DNA of 64,000 nucleotides from Isoetes taiwanensis (lineage: Eukaryota; Streptophyta; Lycopodiopsida; Isoetales; Isoetaceae): positions 3,458,535 through 3,522,534 of the forward strand of contig JAJEKV010000094.1 in assembly GCA_021234155.1 (NCBI GenBank), in the 5' to 3' direction. The position numbers and the translations under genes are program-made. This document shows, piece after piece, positions 22,186 to 31,674 of this stretch. Every line of letters starts with the position of its first letter. Within the stretch, counting starts at the first letter, position 1. A model generated the notes under the pieces. The model saw only the letters and a list, made by a program, of their open reading frames with translations, did not search any database and was not told the origin of the DNA.

Positions 22186-22742
22186 TCAAAAATCTCAAAG
22201 TTCCTACATTTTCTTCCTTCCTTCATCACGATTTGCGGTTCTAACCTGGCGTGTTTGGATCCGCCCTCTTAAAATTTTGGTGAGCAGATTTATTTTTCAA
22301 AGAATGTTAGGTGTTTGGTTTTCGGCAATTCCTAACTTACTAAAAGACTCCGCCTTTTGTTCGTAGCATCTGTGGCGAGAGGACATCGGAGGCTCGAAAT
22401 TAAAACCAAAAGCGGAGGACTAAGGTCTGCAGAATCCAAAAAACCTCGAATTAAAACCAAAAGCAAAGTCCTCGTTCTTGAATCCTTCCAGCCTCAAAAC
22501 TCAAGGTTAGTTTTCATTTAGTTTTAAAATTTTGCATCTCAATGGCAGTTTAATCCAAGAAGACAAGCTTTGCATTTGCTCGGCGGAGGAAGCGAATGAT
22601 GTTTATGAAAACCAGAATAGTTTTTTATAAACTTCATCTGCTTCTTTTTGTTTCGAGTAAATTCTTGAGTTTCTCTTCCAATCATTCTATTATGAATAAG
22701 TGTAGTAGAAAGCATTAGAAAAATCTCAAAGATAACATTTGA

Positions 22743-23118
22743 AACACGCTAAGCGTGTTCCATGCTAACCTTAGCCTTGAATATGAATACATGCTCGGCG
22801 TGCATTCAGCAAAGAGGGAGAAAAAAAAAACTGTACAGATAGATAAGTAAATAGATAAAGGCCAGGCAATTATGTACACGCTTATGTACACGCTTAGCGT
22901 GTACATAATTGCCTGGCCTTTATCTATTTACTTATCTATCTGTACATGTTTTTTTCTCTGAATGCACTTGCGTCATATAGTTTTTCTATATAGCGGTTTA
23001 CATCTTTGGCGTGCAAACAATTTTATCCCTAGTTTCAACTTTTAAGTTAAACACGCCAGGCGTGTCTCTTAGTTTCTAAGTTTATAAATAAATAAATAAA
23101 TATAACACGCCAGGCATG
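22743..23118. repeat. Cluster of ACACGC-N-GCGTGT palindromes and a large hairpin
   Basis: AACACGCTAAGCGTGTT (22743-22759) and ACACGCCAGGCGTGT (23051-23065) are perfect odd palindromes. A weaker copy is at 23104. Between them, 22800-22970 folds into one long hairpin: about 53 bp of perfect arm centred on GTACACGCTTAGCGTGTAC, extended outwards by GTGCATTCAG and A-rich sequence with a small indel. The left arm has an extra TATGTACACGCT near the loop. It may be a foldback element or a structured RNA precursor. Confidence 0.85.
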
Positions 23119-23257
23119 AATACTGATACTCCGCTCACTTCCTATTGATAGATGCCAAGTTACATTAATCACCCTTGGTGACGAAGATTCATTGGAATTA
23201 CATTTGGGGCAGCAATCACACAGTTGACTCGGTTTACGGCTCCAATCTCTAGTCCCG

Positions 23258-24280
23258 TTGAAGTCCGGCCGGAGCACCGATCTTGCAACCCCGCGATACT
23301 TGGATCAAGTAATGATGATGGCGCAGAGCGGGGGCAATGATAAATCAACGGGCTCTGAGGCCCTTGCAATCTCGGAGAGGTCGCCCTCTTATTCGATCAC
23401 CGATCAAGCGGTACATGCATTGATCGAGAGTGAATCCTACCCGTCATCTCGAGATTCAAAATGAGGAGCTACGTTTCTTAGTGGCTAGCCTCTATGCCCT
23501 GGATGCCCCAAAGACGAACCACACTACCACAAAGGTATCACGATGCAATGGCTCAACCAATGGAACCACTACCCGGCGGTTATCGATGCATTGGTTCAAC
23601 CAATGGAGCGGGGAGGAGGAGGGGAGGTGGAGGTGGAGCAGGCGGGGAGGTGGAGCTAGAGCCTGTATGCCCCGGAATGGAAATGGGAGATCGATAGCCC
23701 GGCTACTCGATGGCCTGGGCTTGAAAAAATAGGTCCGGGATTTTGTCCGCAGTTTTATCGGTTTATCCGATTATATACAATTGTAAACTTTTTCCAATGA
23801 ATACAACAAATTTTGTCTACTTCTATATTTCTACAATGTAATACATGTTACATACCTTTTTAAAAGCGGTTTCTTGGCCATGCAACAAATGTTCCAACAC
23901 TTTCTCCAACCGTATCCCCAGGTGTCTGCGAGTAAAGCTTCATCCCGGTAAGCGCAAGAAGATTAATCATCTGAATCTTCGGACATACTTATCCTGCGGC
24001 GAATTCCATGGCGGTTCGCGGTCGGATCGATGGAGTCGATCTTGTATAATCCTACTTTCCTTTTTACGATTTGTAGTTAACATGAAAATCGACCTTTGCG
24101 GAACAATTGCATATTCGAACACCTTCTTGGAAATTATTGTACAAGCTATAGGAATGAGATGCTTACGAATTACAGAGCCATTCTTGAGAAGCCGATTCGA
24201 GTTCTCACCGAAATCACAGCGCTATGGAAACGCTTGGTGGTCGGGGAAAAATTCGAGTTACAAGAAAGCTTAGGTTAATT
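23258..24280 (+). CDS. Unrecognised ORF fragments, possibly one gene
   Basis: Segments in changing frames: an N-terminal piece with MMMAQSGGNDKSTGSEALAI (ATG at about 23312), a piece with HLEIQNEELRFLVASLYAL near 23440-23500, a Gly/Glu-rich low-complexity stretch, and after a gap MQQMFQHFLQPYPQVSASKA near 23880. The last piece, 24090-24278, contains RNNCIFEHLLGNYC and EKPIRVLTEITALWKRL and ends at 24276-24278. No domain recognised. GTAAGC after 23948 could be a splice donor, so some frame changes may be introns. It lies downstream of promoter copy B. Confidence 0.3.
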
Positions 24281-24570
24281 ACATTTTGGCCGGGATAAAT
24301 GTAATCAATGAAAGAACACGGTAGATTGGTTTTAAAAACTCAATGAAAAGAAGTCGTGGGACGGGTTCTTTTTTTTTTTTGAAAGTGAATCTTCGTCATT
24401 ATTATTTTTATGTGTCAAGAATATTTCGAAACGCATTTTGTGTTTTCTTGAAATTCAAATTTCTCTCGTCGCGGGTAGAAAACACTATTTCTCGTCTGGT
24501 AGAAAAAGTTATTTCTTGACAGCTCGGCATATCCGGCGACCTTCCTCTCTGTTACTAGGCGACTCGGGAG

Positions 24571-26297
24571 ATGTCTTCTAAAAACGAATCGAGGTCAAAG
24601 GCGGACGGGGGCGGGGGGAAGGCGGTGGAAGAGGAATCTCAAAACCCGGCTCTTCTCAAGTTTCGTGAGGGCGTTGAAACCCCTATTCAAGGTATTTAAT
24701 TTGCCTTCGAATACGGTGTAAGAAGAGTATTATGCATTGCATGAATTTGAGTTATTTCCTTGCCTTTAGTTAATATGGTTTGCATGAATTTGAGTTATTA
24801 TGCTTTGCATGAATTCAAATTATTACCTCCAGTTAATGCTCTGATTGTCTGCTTTTTAGGATATAATTTTGCTCTGTTTTTATAGAATATAGTTCTTAGT
24901 GGTTTTTAACAGAGGGGTACACACCTATTTAGAGCTGGAGGTTTGACAGTTAGAGATAGCAGTGTTCAATGAGGTTAAATAGTGAGAAATATGGATTCAT
25001 AAAGGGTATGTAGCCTAAAATGTGGATGCATACTAATTTAGCTTCAAATTCACGCATAGCATGGTATCTGATGGAAAGCTCTGAACATGAACCAAGCGTG
25101 AATTATACTAATTTAGGTTCAAATTCATGGCGTGATCTCTTGTTCTGGAAAATACAATAATCCCAATGTTCATCTTCTTTTGCAGTGCCCAAGAGGAAGA
25201 AAACCCCTAATAATTCGGGTTCTATTCCTGGCAAGAAACCTAAGGTAGACGACCCAGATGCAGTACCATATGATCTCACCTTAGATGATGAAGGGCCCGA
25301 TTCTTATAGCAACCACCGACCCTGCACTGCCACGAAGAGGAAATGGGCGAAGGTGCCGAGTGAATGCGTTGACCTTGCCAAGACAAATGGCAAGCTTCGA
25401 CTTAACTCTCTTCTCGAGGAAAAAGCGGAACAAGATGACCAAACAAGGGATCCTAATCTCTTGTGAGGAAGAGGATGACACCAACTGCAAATTGCTCTTG
25501 GAGATTACATGTAAGCAAAAGAAAGATCTGCTCAGACTTACTCACTGTAGAGCTACTGCATACAAGGATACGTTCATGCGGACAGATGTGAATGGTGAGA
25601 CATGTTTTAAGTATGGTTGGCCAACCAATGTAGCAGTTACGCCAACATCTTATAGCTGTGCGTAGAGGCATGTTCACTAAATCCAAGTCACTATTTGCAG
25701 CAAGCTAGGGAATTAGCTGACTTGAAAGCTTCTAAGAGGGTCCTAGATCTAGGGAAGGATGTTCAACCTGGAGTTGTCAAAGGCATGGAGGCTTCTGTTT
25801 TTGAGAATGAACAGGATAGGGTGGCGCAGCTAGAGGCCATGAACAAGCTGAATAAATACTCTGACCATTATCCATTGGGTCTTAAGGAAACTTTTGCGAT
25901 CCATGTGAAGTCCCTCATCCGTTCACCAAGCTCCATTTATGTTAGCAGAAGATATGATCCAGCACATGCCATGGAGATTGTTCAGAGCATGATTAGTATA
26001 ATATATGATGTTAAGGATAATGAGCTGCGAACAGAACGGAAGATGGCACATGTAATTTTTATTATGATAGCCATGCTGTCAGACGAGGAATATGATATTG
26101 CTAAGGCCAAGGGTGACAATAGCAGTGCATGGGAATGTTTTCTTCTAGATGATCCAGACTTAAGAACTATATTCTATCATACGGATCAGGATCAGTCAGA
26201 ACAGGATGAGTCAGAAGAGGATGAGGATCGGGACCCCCTCCTAAGTGGGGAAATCAAAGTCACGAGCTACAAACTAAGGAGAAGGGCCCTTAAATAA
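24571..26297 (+). CDS. Intron-containing gene of unknown function, nuclear-type composition
   Basis: Exon 1, 24571-24691, runs from ATG (MSSKNESRSKADGGGGKAVE) to a phase-1 donor. The intron 24692-25185 is GT...TTTTGCAG. Exon 2 continues in frame as VPKRKKTPNNSG and KKPKVDDPDAVPYDLTLDDE, an NLS-like and acidic segment. A frame change occurs near 25440. The longest piece, 25695-26297, contains ELADLKASKRVLDLGKDV, a helical middle and an acidic tail (DQSEQDESEEDEDRDP) before the stop at 26295. TTTGCAG just before 25696 may be another acceptor. No known domain was recognised. The next ORF starts at 26299, one base after this stop, so both may once have been one protein split by a frameshift. Confidence 0.5.
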
Positions 26298-27003
26298 AAT
26301 GGATTTCCCGTCTATGGCTGCTTACCTGGTCGAGGCATTTGCTCCAATTGATACAACACGCTTGGAGCTTCATGTTGGAGGTTATATTGCCCGAGAGGCT
26401 CTTATGGGTGTTAGAAGATGTCCTTTGCTTTGTGAGTGATGAGCGCCAAAAGACTTTCTTGAACCATTCCTCATGCATGTGCTTGCCAAATCTCCTAAAG
26501 GCCCTTATGGCAACCTGAAATCATCAAGAATCAAAGTCACGTAGACTTGTCCAATTCGAAAGTGGGCGATGCTTCTGGTGAGGGAACTAGTAATCCGCGA
26601 CGATAAGGAAAGCAATAATGAACAAATAGCTGCTAAACTGGCTGCTCAAAGTATTGTGATCGCGGCGAACTTAGGGAATATCCTTGCCTCCCTTTAGGGT
26701 GATGCAAGCAACAATAGAGTAGATTCACAGGTTAACAATGAACTAATTGACAGGGAAACCGAAACTGAAGGCAACCAAGGCGGCTCTAGTGATTCACAGG
26801 TTTGCCAAATCAATAGTAAAATAATGTCGGTTATGAAGGGCCTTGTGGAACTAATAGAAAATAACAATTCTAACGGTCGAGGAAGAAGAGCGAAGATTAA
26901 AAGGTGGCGAAATGGGGAGAATGGCGCCCAGACGGCGGCGAAACCGAAGATGATAGGTATGGCCTTGCCCGAAATCCGCCAGCAGCGTGATTTAATTTGT
27001 ATT

Positions 27004-27110
27004 ACCTTTGAATTAAATCGCGTCAGGCGTGCTTTGATTATTTTTTGTTGTGAAACTAAATCACGCCGAGCGCGATTTGGTTAAGACTAACTCAAATCAC
27101 GCTTGGCGCG
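27004..27110. repeat. Three intronic palindromes of the ACGCC-GGCGT family
   Basis: AAATCGCGTCAGGCGTG, AAATCACGCCGAGCGCGATTT and AAATCACGCTTGGCGCG follow one another inside the intron 26958-27166 of the phosphatase-like gene. They share the CACGC-GCGTG core with the palindromes at 21.0, 22.7 and 23.05 kb, but with AAATC/GATTT flanks. Confidence 0.75.
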
Positions 27111-27338
27111 TTTGTATTGTTTGTGTTATCATATCTTGCTGATCAGATACATGTTTGATGTTTCAGCTTGCATTGCGTTTCTAAGAAGGTTGTGGTGTTC
27201 GACCTAAACGGAGTCCTTTGCAAGACTTTTCCGAAAAATAAAGTGGCTAGAGATCAGTTTCATCAGATACCAGTAGAATCAAACACCAAGTGGATCTATC
27301 CGCGGCCGCACTTGAAGGAGATGCTAGATGAGGCAGAC

Positions 27339-27585
27339 CCCGGGGGTTTCACCTACTATAAAGGTGATACGCCACGTGCTTTAATGGGGTTAGCAAAAAA
27401 TCCTCCATATACGCCTTGTCCAACCTTCTAAATGCCCCTTCCCGTATACATATTACACTGGATTCCCCCCTAGAAAACCCCCTAGCCAAGCCCCTATCCG
27501 TATTTATACATACGGTTTAGGGTAAAAAAAACCCACCCCTTTCACTCACATGGTATATACGCTTTAAACTATGTGACATCCCCGG
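27339..27585. mobile_element. 247-bp MITE in the phosphatase exon
   Basis: Imperfect terminal inverted repeats CCCGGGGGTTTCACC (left) and CCCGGGGATGTCACA (right, inverted), flanked by a 9-bp duplication GAGGCAGAC (27330-27338 and 27586-27594). No ORF. An 8-9 bp duplication fits hAT or Mutator-type elements; the TIR wording does not decide between them. Confidence 0.85.
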
Positions 27586-28059
27586 GAGGCAGACAGGTTA
27601 TTTCGAGTTGGTATTTGGTCATCCATGGAACTAAGGAACATCAAGGATACTTTGGAGGCACTGGGGGAAATGCGTAGACATTGGTTGACCTTTTGGGATC
27701 AGAACAAATGTGTGAAGTTCACTAATCCCAAGGATCCAACAGGCAAGCCTATCTTCATCAAACACTTGAGTAACATGATGGACGAACTTGGTATCGAGAA
27801 TAAGGATGATATAATCATAGTGGATGATGATGCTCTCAAATGCTTCTACAATCAAACGCAGGCCCTGAATCCACCATCTTACGATCCAAAAAACTTTGCG
27901 ACAGATGATTTTCTGGTGAAGTTTGTGTCTATTATGCATAATTTGGCTATGGGGATGACAGTGGGTGAAGTGTTAGATTCATACCCAGAACTGGATAGAA
28001 CGGCTGACATGGAACCACACCTTGTTAAATACGTGGAAAAACATGGATTGATCCCTTAA

Positions 28060-28840
28060 TGTTTTATTGGAATATATGATATTTTTGTATGATATTTGTG
28101 CCATGTATCGATAATTTCGAGTCTGGAATTGCCTCGCAAATAATGCAATCTGTTATTATCAAACCTAATATTATCATCTATCGAGCAAGCAATTTTGGTC
28201 TCATCTATGTTAGCAACTTGCTCTTCATTTTTGCATATTTCAATTCGCATATGAAACGTCACACGTGAATCGCAACCTTATGTTATTTTTGAAGTCCAAA
28301 AAAAAGATTAAAAAAAACAAAAGCCCCCTAGAAGACAACAGCAGGTTGGCGTGATTTTAGAGTTGACATAATCCCAATTTAATTGGATGATGGTTTTTTC
28401 TTTGAATATTAATAATAGTGAGCGATTTTTCTTTGAATATCCTACCGTGCATATTATTCTACATATAGTATTTGAACATTTTCCTTTCAAACCAAGTCTT
28501 GTATCAAAATCAAATGTTGAAAGACATGTTTTCTTAACTTTCTAACTCTCCCTCACAAGTCAATTGTATTTGCCTTGGAATATCATTGGATGTATCATGG
28601 GCCCTTGCAGTCCCTCCATTCTTGCACTGCGACTCGCATGAAAACAACAACATCCCGATACCAGAGAACTTCAAATAATAGATAGGCTTTTCATTCATCT
28701 CAGCAGTTTTTTCTACAATAGTATAGGGTGGGTAGCTGCACATCGCAGGCTACCCAAAAAATGAAAAACATAGGGAATATCCAGTTATAACACCTGGACC
28801 CCAAAAAAATTTGTGTGCTACAGATGTTGGCTAGTGTACC
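28060..28840. other. No gene seen
   Basis: AT-rich DNA downstream of the phosphatase-like gene. Short minus-strand frames here look like chance. Nothing recognised. Confidence 0.5.
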
Positions 28841-28921
28841 TGCCGAGAGCTTATCGCCGGGATTAAAAAACCCTGCCCTTTCGGGTTTTCGAGGAAAAAC
28901 CCTAGCGATAAAATCTCGGCA
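28841..28921. repeat. Foldback, 81 bp, with related copy at 30.6 kb
   Basis: TGCCGAGAGCTTATCGC pairs with GCGATAAAATCTCGGCA. The loop holds AACCCTGCCC and GGGTTTTCGAGG. A diverged copy of the inner part (GATTAAAAACCC...GGTTTCGAGGGAAAAACC) stands at 30596-30640 in the same orientation, so this is a dispersed repeat or the ends of a 1.8-kb element. Confidence 0.7.
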
Positions 28922-29065
28922 AGGGGCTTGGACAACGCAGGGCTGCTAAACGTTCCCACAAAAAAACCCACGCTCCACAGAGAATACCGAAGTCGCGCAT
29001 CACCCCTGGACCTGTACATCACCAACAGAAAAATCAATAGCGAAAAAACCTCAAAAAGCGAGGAC

Positions 29066-29139
29066 TGGTCACGCGTGCCACGAAACAAAAAACAACATTT
29101 ACACCTCGAAAAAGTGAGGGGCTGGTCACGCGTGCCACG
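29066..29139. repeat. Direct repeat CTGGTCACGCGTGCCACG, two copies
   Basis: Identical 18-mers 56 bp apart, each following a GAG(G)A/GGGG context. The core ACGCGT is palindromic. No gene adjoins them with confidence. Confidence 0.75.
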
Positions 29140-29295
29140 CGACAATTATAACAAATATGAACATATAAATAACAATTTTAAGGGGGGTAAGGGTGGGAGC
29201 CATGGATACTGCTGAGAGATGAGTAGAAAGCGCCGATGAAACGTCGATGAAGAACTCTGCAATAAATAGCGATCCCCTAACCTGATGAACAGCCT

Positions 29296-29342
29296 AAAAA
29301 TGCATGTGATGCATGCATGCGACGCATGCAATGCATGCATGC
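29296..29342. repeat. ATGCATGC-rich alternating tract
   Basis: About 45 bp of repeated GATGCATGC, GACGCATGC and AATGCATGC. Self-complementary at many registers. Likely a simple repeat. Confidence 0.8.
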
Positions 29343-29359
29343 TCGTCTTGTGCAAGAAT

Positions 29360-30480
29360 GTCGATCCGCTATGCGAATCGATGACATTGGCAGCAATGGT
29401 TCAAAAATACATATACCATCTGATAACAGAGGTAACTCAAAGTATTACCGCAGCGATAAATCTTCTTTATTAAAATGAGAGGCCATTGGGAACCGTGCCG
29501 GAACGCCGCATATGCAGACGCATCATGGAATAATTTAAGGGCTAAACTTAGCTATTTGGCGATTTTTTAGCAAATTTTCGAAAAAAATTGGCTAAAGTAA
29601 ATGGAAAAAATTGGGAAAAAAATAATAATTTTAGCTTAACTTTTTCCGGGACTGCACCAGCTCCAGAGCCCTTTAGCCAAGCGCTAGAAAGTAAGAGGGT
29701 GAATATTTGTATTGTTTAGCTAAACAATAAAAACTTTTAGAATGAATTTTGGGCTAGTTTAGCTAATATCATTCTAGTTTACAAGAAATATATAATTAGT
29801 AGTTTAGTTTATAGCATTATTATTATAAATCAATTTGAGTCATAGACTTTGCTAGTTAGCATTATTTTAGAATGTTTTCACAAAGGAAATGATTAAAATA
29901 AGTGGAAACAATTAAAAAAAAGTATAGTAATTTGGCTTAATTTTTTCCGTTGGCCACACCATAGAAATTTTTGGATGATGTTTGGGTTAGTTTAGCTAAA
30001 CGCTAGAAAATATGAGAGGAAAAATATGTAGAGTTTAGCTAAACCACAGAAAATTTTGGGATTAACATCGAGCAAGTTTAGCTAAAGGCATTCTGGCTAA
30101 TAAGAAATATGCGATTAGTAATTTATTCCCTGAGACGCATGCGGCGTTCCCTTCCTGATGGCACCTCCTCTTGCGGGACGCGCGTTGGCAGCATTGATTG
30201 CCTCGGCATTCATTCATTTTCTTATTCCTTCGAAATACAGCTTCCAGCATCCACCACAAACGCTACCTTTCAGCGGATTCTGGCGCCCAGACTGCAAGCG
30301 TGGTTGCGGTAAAAATATATGGGTTCATTCTTCATTGTTCTTTGCTTCAAACGCGCAGATCACTCTAGCAGATGGTTTTTTTCAGAAACATGAGGACTCT
30401 CAACATTTTTTTTGCATTTGTAGCTCGACCTGCTTTGTCGATATTTTCCAGGAGCTGTTTGTTTGCTTGAGGCTTGAGCA
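29360..30480. other. AT-rich DNA with repeated TTTAGCTAAA phrases
   Basis: No gene seen. Phrases such as GTTTAGCTAAACxxTAGAAA recur near 29680-29720, 29750, 29990-30050 and 30070, which suggests old duplicated non-coding repeats. Confidence 0.45.
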
Positions 30481-30519
30481 GAAGAATAGAATAGAATAGA
30501 ATAGAATAGAATAGAATAG
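30481..30519. repeat. Microsatellite (GAATA)n
   Basis: Seven or so AGAAT/GAATA units in a row. The complementary motif (ATTCT)n occurs at 49709-49728. Confidence 0.95.
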
Positions 30520-30668
30520 GTTTTAGCATCCACGGAGACCAATTGACCTATGGGACCCAAATAAAAAGAGAGCGACAAGCATATTACTTGATGTGATTAA
30601 AAACCCCCGGCTGGGGTTTCGAGGGAAAAACCTTAGCAGATAATAAGCATGCCGCACACTGCATACAA

Positions 30669-30956
30669 TTACATAGGACAGTTCAAGACCGTCCCCGGGA
30701 CACAAAGCGCGTCCGTGCATCCATAACCTCCTGGAGGTATGACCCCAACAAACCCACTGACGCCGTAGTCAATAACTGATGCAACGGCTGGCCAGGCACT
30801 AGTAGTCGAACATACCTCTCTCGGATATGGGCAAATGCCGGGCAGATCTGGAGGGTATGACATTTCCTCAATCGCTACCGGTGGCAACACAGCAAAGCCT
30901 TTGCTCTCATTACTCCCGAGCCCAACGCCCTGTTTCAATGCAGAGGCGATGTGCAC
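30669..30956 (-). CDS. Unrecognised ORF fragment with Cys/Pro-rich end
   Basis: The minus-strand frame reads through IASALKQGVGLGSNESKGFA, LPPVAIEEMSYPPDLPGICP and a C-terminal PPGGYGCTDALCVPGTVLNC and stops. Composition (spaced Cys, Pro, Gly; mixed hydrophobics) looks protein-like rather than random, and the frame is open for some residues upstream of 30956. It has no clean start, and I do not recognise a family. A lineage-specific secreted protein or a fragment of a larger gene are both possible. Confidence 0.33.
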   Translation of the reverse strand: MHIASALKQGVGLGSNESKGFAVLPPVAIEEMSYPPDLPGICPYPREVCSTTSAWPAVASVIDYGVSGFVGVIPPGGYGCTDALCVPGTVLNCPM

Positions 30957-31150
30957 CCGTGCGAATGGAAGCTATAAGTCTGCGCTTCTTCATGGGCAGC
31001 TGGGTGTACAAGTACTGGTGCGGGCCTCTTGTGAGCCTAGGATTGACTTGCTGCTGATAGTGTGCCGACTTAACGTCGCGTCGAGCCTCTGCATCCCGTT
31101 CGCTTACTTGAAGGAAAGTAGCATCTAGGTACAAACACGACAAATTAAAC

Positions 31151-31172
31151 GGGAGTGTTGCATCACTCCCGT
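31151..31172. repeat. Short perfect hairpin CGGGAGTG-loop-CACTCCCG
   Basis: Eight-bp stem around TTGCAT. No U-run follows in either direction within a few bases, and a bacterial-type terminator is not expected here. Recorded as structure only. Confidence 0.7.
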
Positions 31173-31189
31173 TTCAAAGATTCCCTTAA

Positions 31190-31674
31190 AAAACACCAAG
31201 TTTCTAAAATAAGCCTTTTTTTGATAGTTGTTAAGAATTTCTAGAGGTTTGCATTTTTTTCATGCCATTTTGGCCCATTATTAGAGCGAAAACTTTGTAC
31301 TTATGAAACACAAATCATAAAAATAGCAAAATTTAGGCATAGACTTGAAGAGACTGAAAAGCATTACAAAAACAAGCACCCGAATAGAAAGGAAAAAAAA
31401 AAAAAAGTACTATGTTTTTTAATAAATTGTTGTACATCAATATTGAAGATTCATTGTAATAAATAATGATAATTTTAATATCACGAGTCAAAGATCTACA
31501 TCATAGTCCTCCTCATTCTTTTTCTTTGCTCTCTCGCCATCTTCTACGTTCTATACTCTCCTCCTTTGGGGACTTGAGTTTTGTATCCTCCTTGTTCTTC
31601 GGAATGGTAGCTAAAACTACTTCTTTAAGCTCTGCAAAGGTTGCCTCATCGTCTAGTGAGCTGGAGAATGGAGG
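31190..31674. other. Flank downstream of the methyltransferase-like gene
   Basis: AT-rich to about 31.48 kb, then pyrimidine-rich DNA. Minus-strand reading past the methyltransferase stop gives no conserved sequence. Probably its 3' UTR and the edge of the mobile unit. Confidence 0.4.

Larger units (their letters stand above)
26299..28059 (+). pseudogene. FCP1/NLI-interacting-factor-like HAD phosphatase, exon split by a MITE
   Basis: An N-terminal segment begins MDFPSMAAYLVEAFAPIDTT. A second piece (26600-26957) has coiled or helical ILASL and MSVMKGLVELIENNNSNG and a basic stretch, with stops between. A donor at 26958 and acceptor TTTCAG at 27161-27166 bound an intron. The catalytic exon starts KKVVVFDLNGVLCKTF. 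The HAD/FCP1 motif is normally DxDx(T/V); here it is D-L-N-G-V, so the second Asp is Asn. Later DELGIENKDDIIIVDDDALK and YDPKNF match the C-terminal motif of CTD-phosphatase domains. The exon is interrupted at 27338 by a 247-bp MITE; taking out the MITE plus one TSD copy leaves the frame open through RVGIWSSMELRN. Ends with TAA at 28057. Confidence 0.72.

Noticed and set aside
20990-28059. Integrated giant-virus segment (gene cluster with palindromic promoters, histone and phosphatase genes nearby)
   Set aside because: The genes have GT-AG introns, and none of the giant-virus hallmark genes (major capsid, packaging ATPase, viral polymerase) is seen. The histone-fold gene lies inside an LTR element.
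31151-31172. Rho-independent terminator
   Set aside because: Plant context, no U-tract and no upstream bacterial gene.
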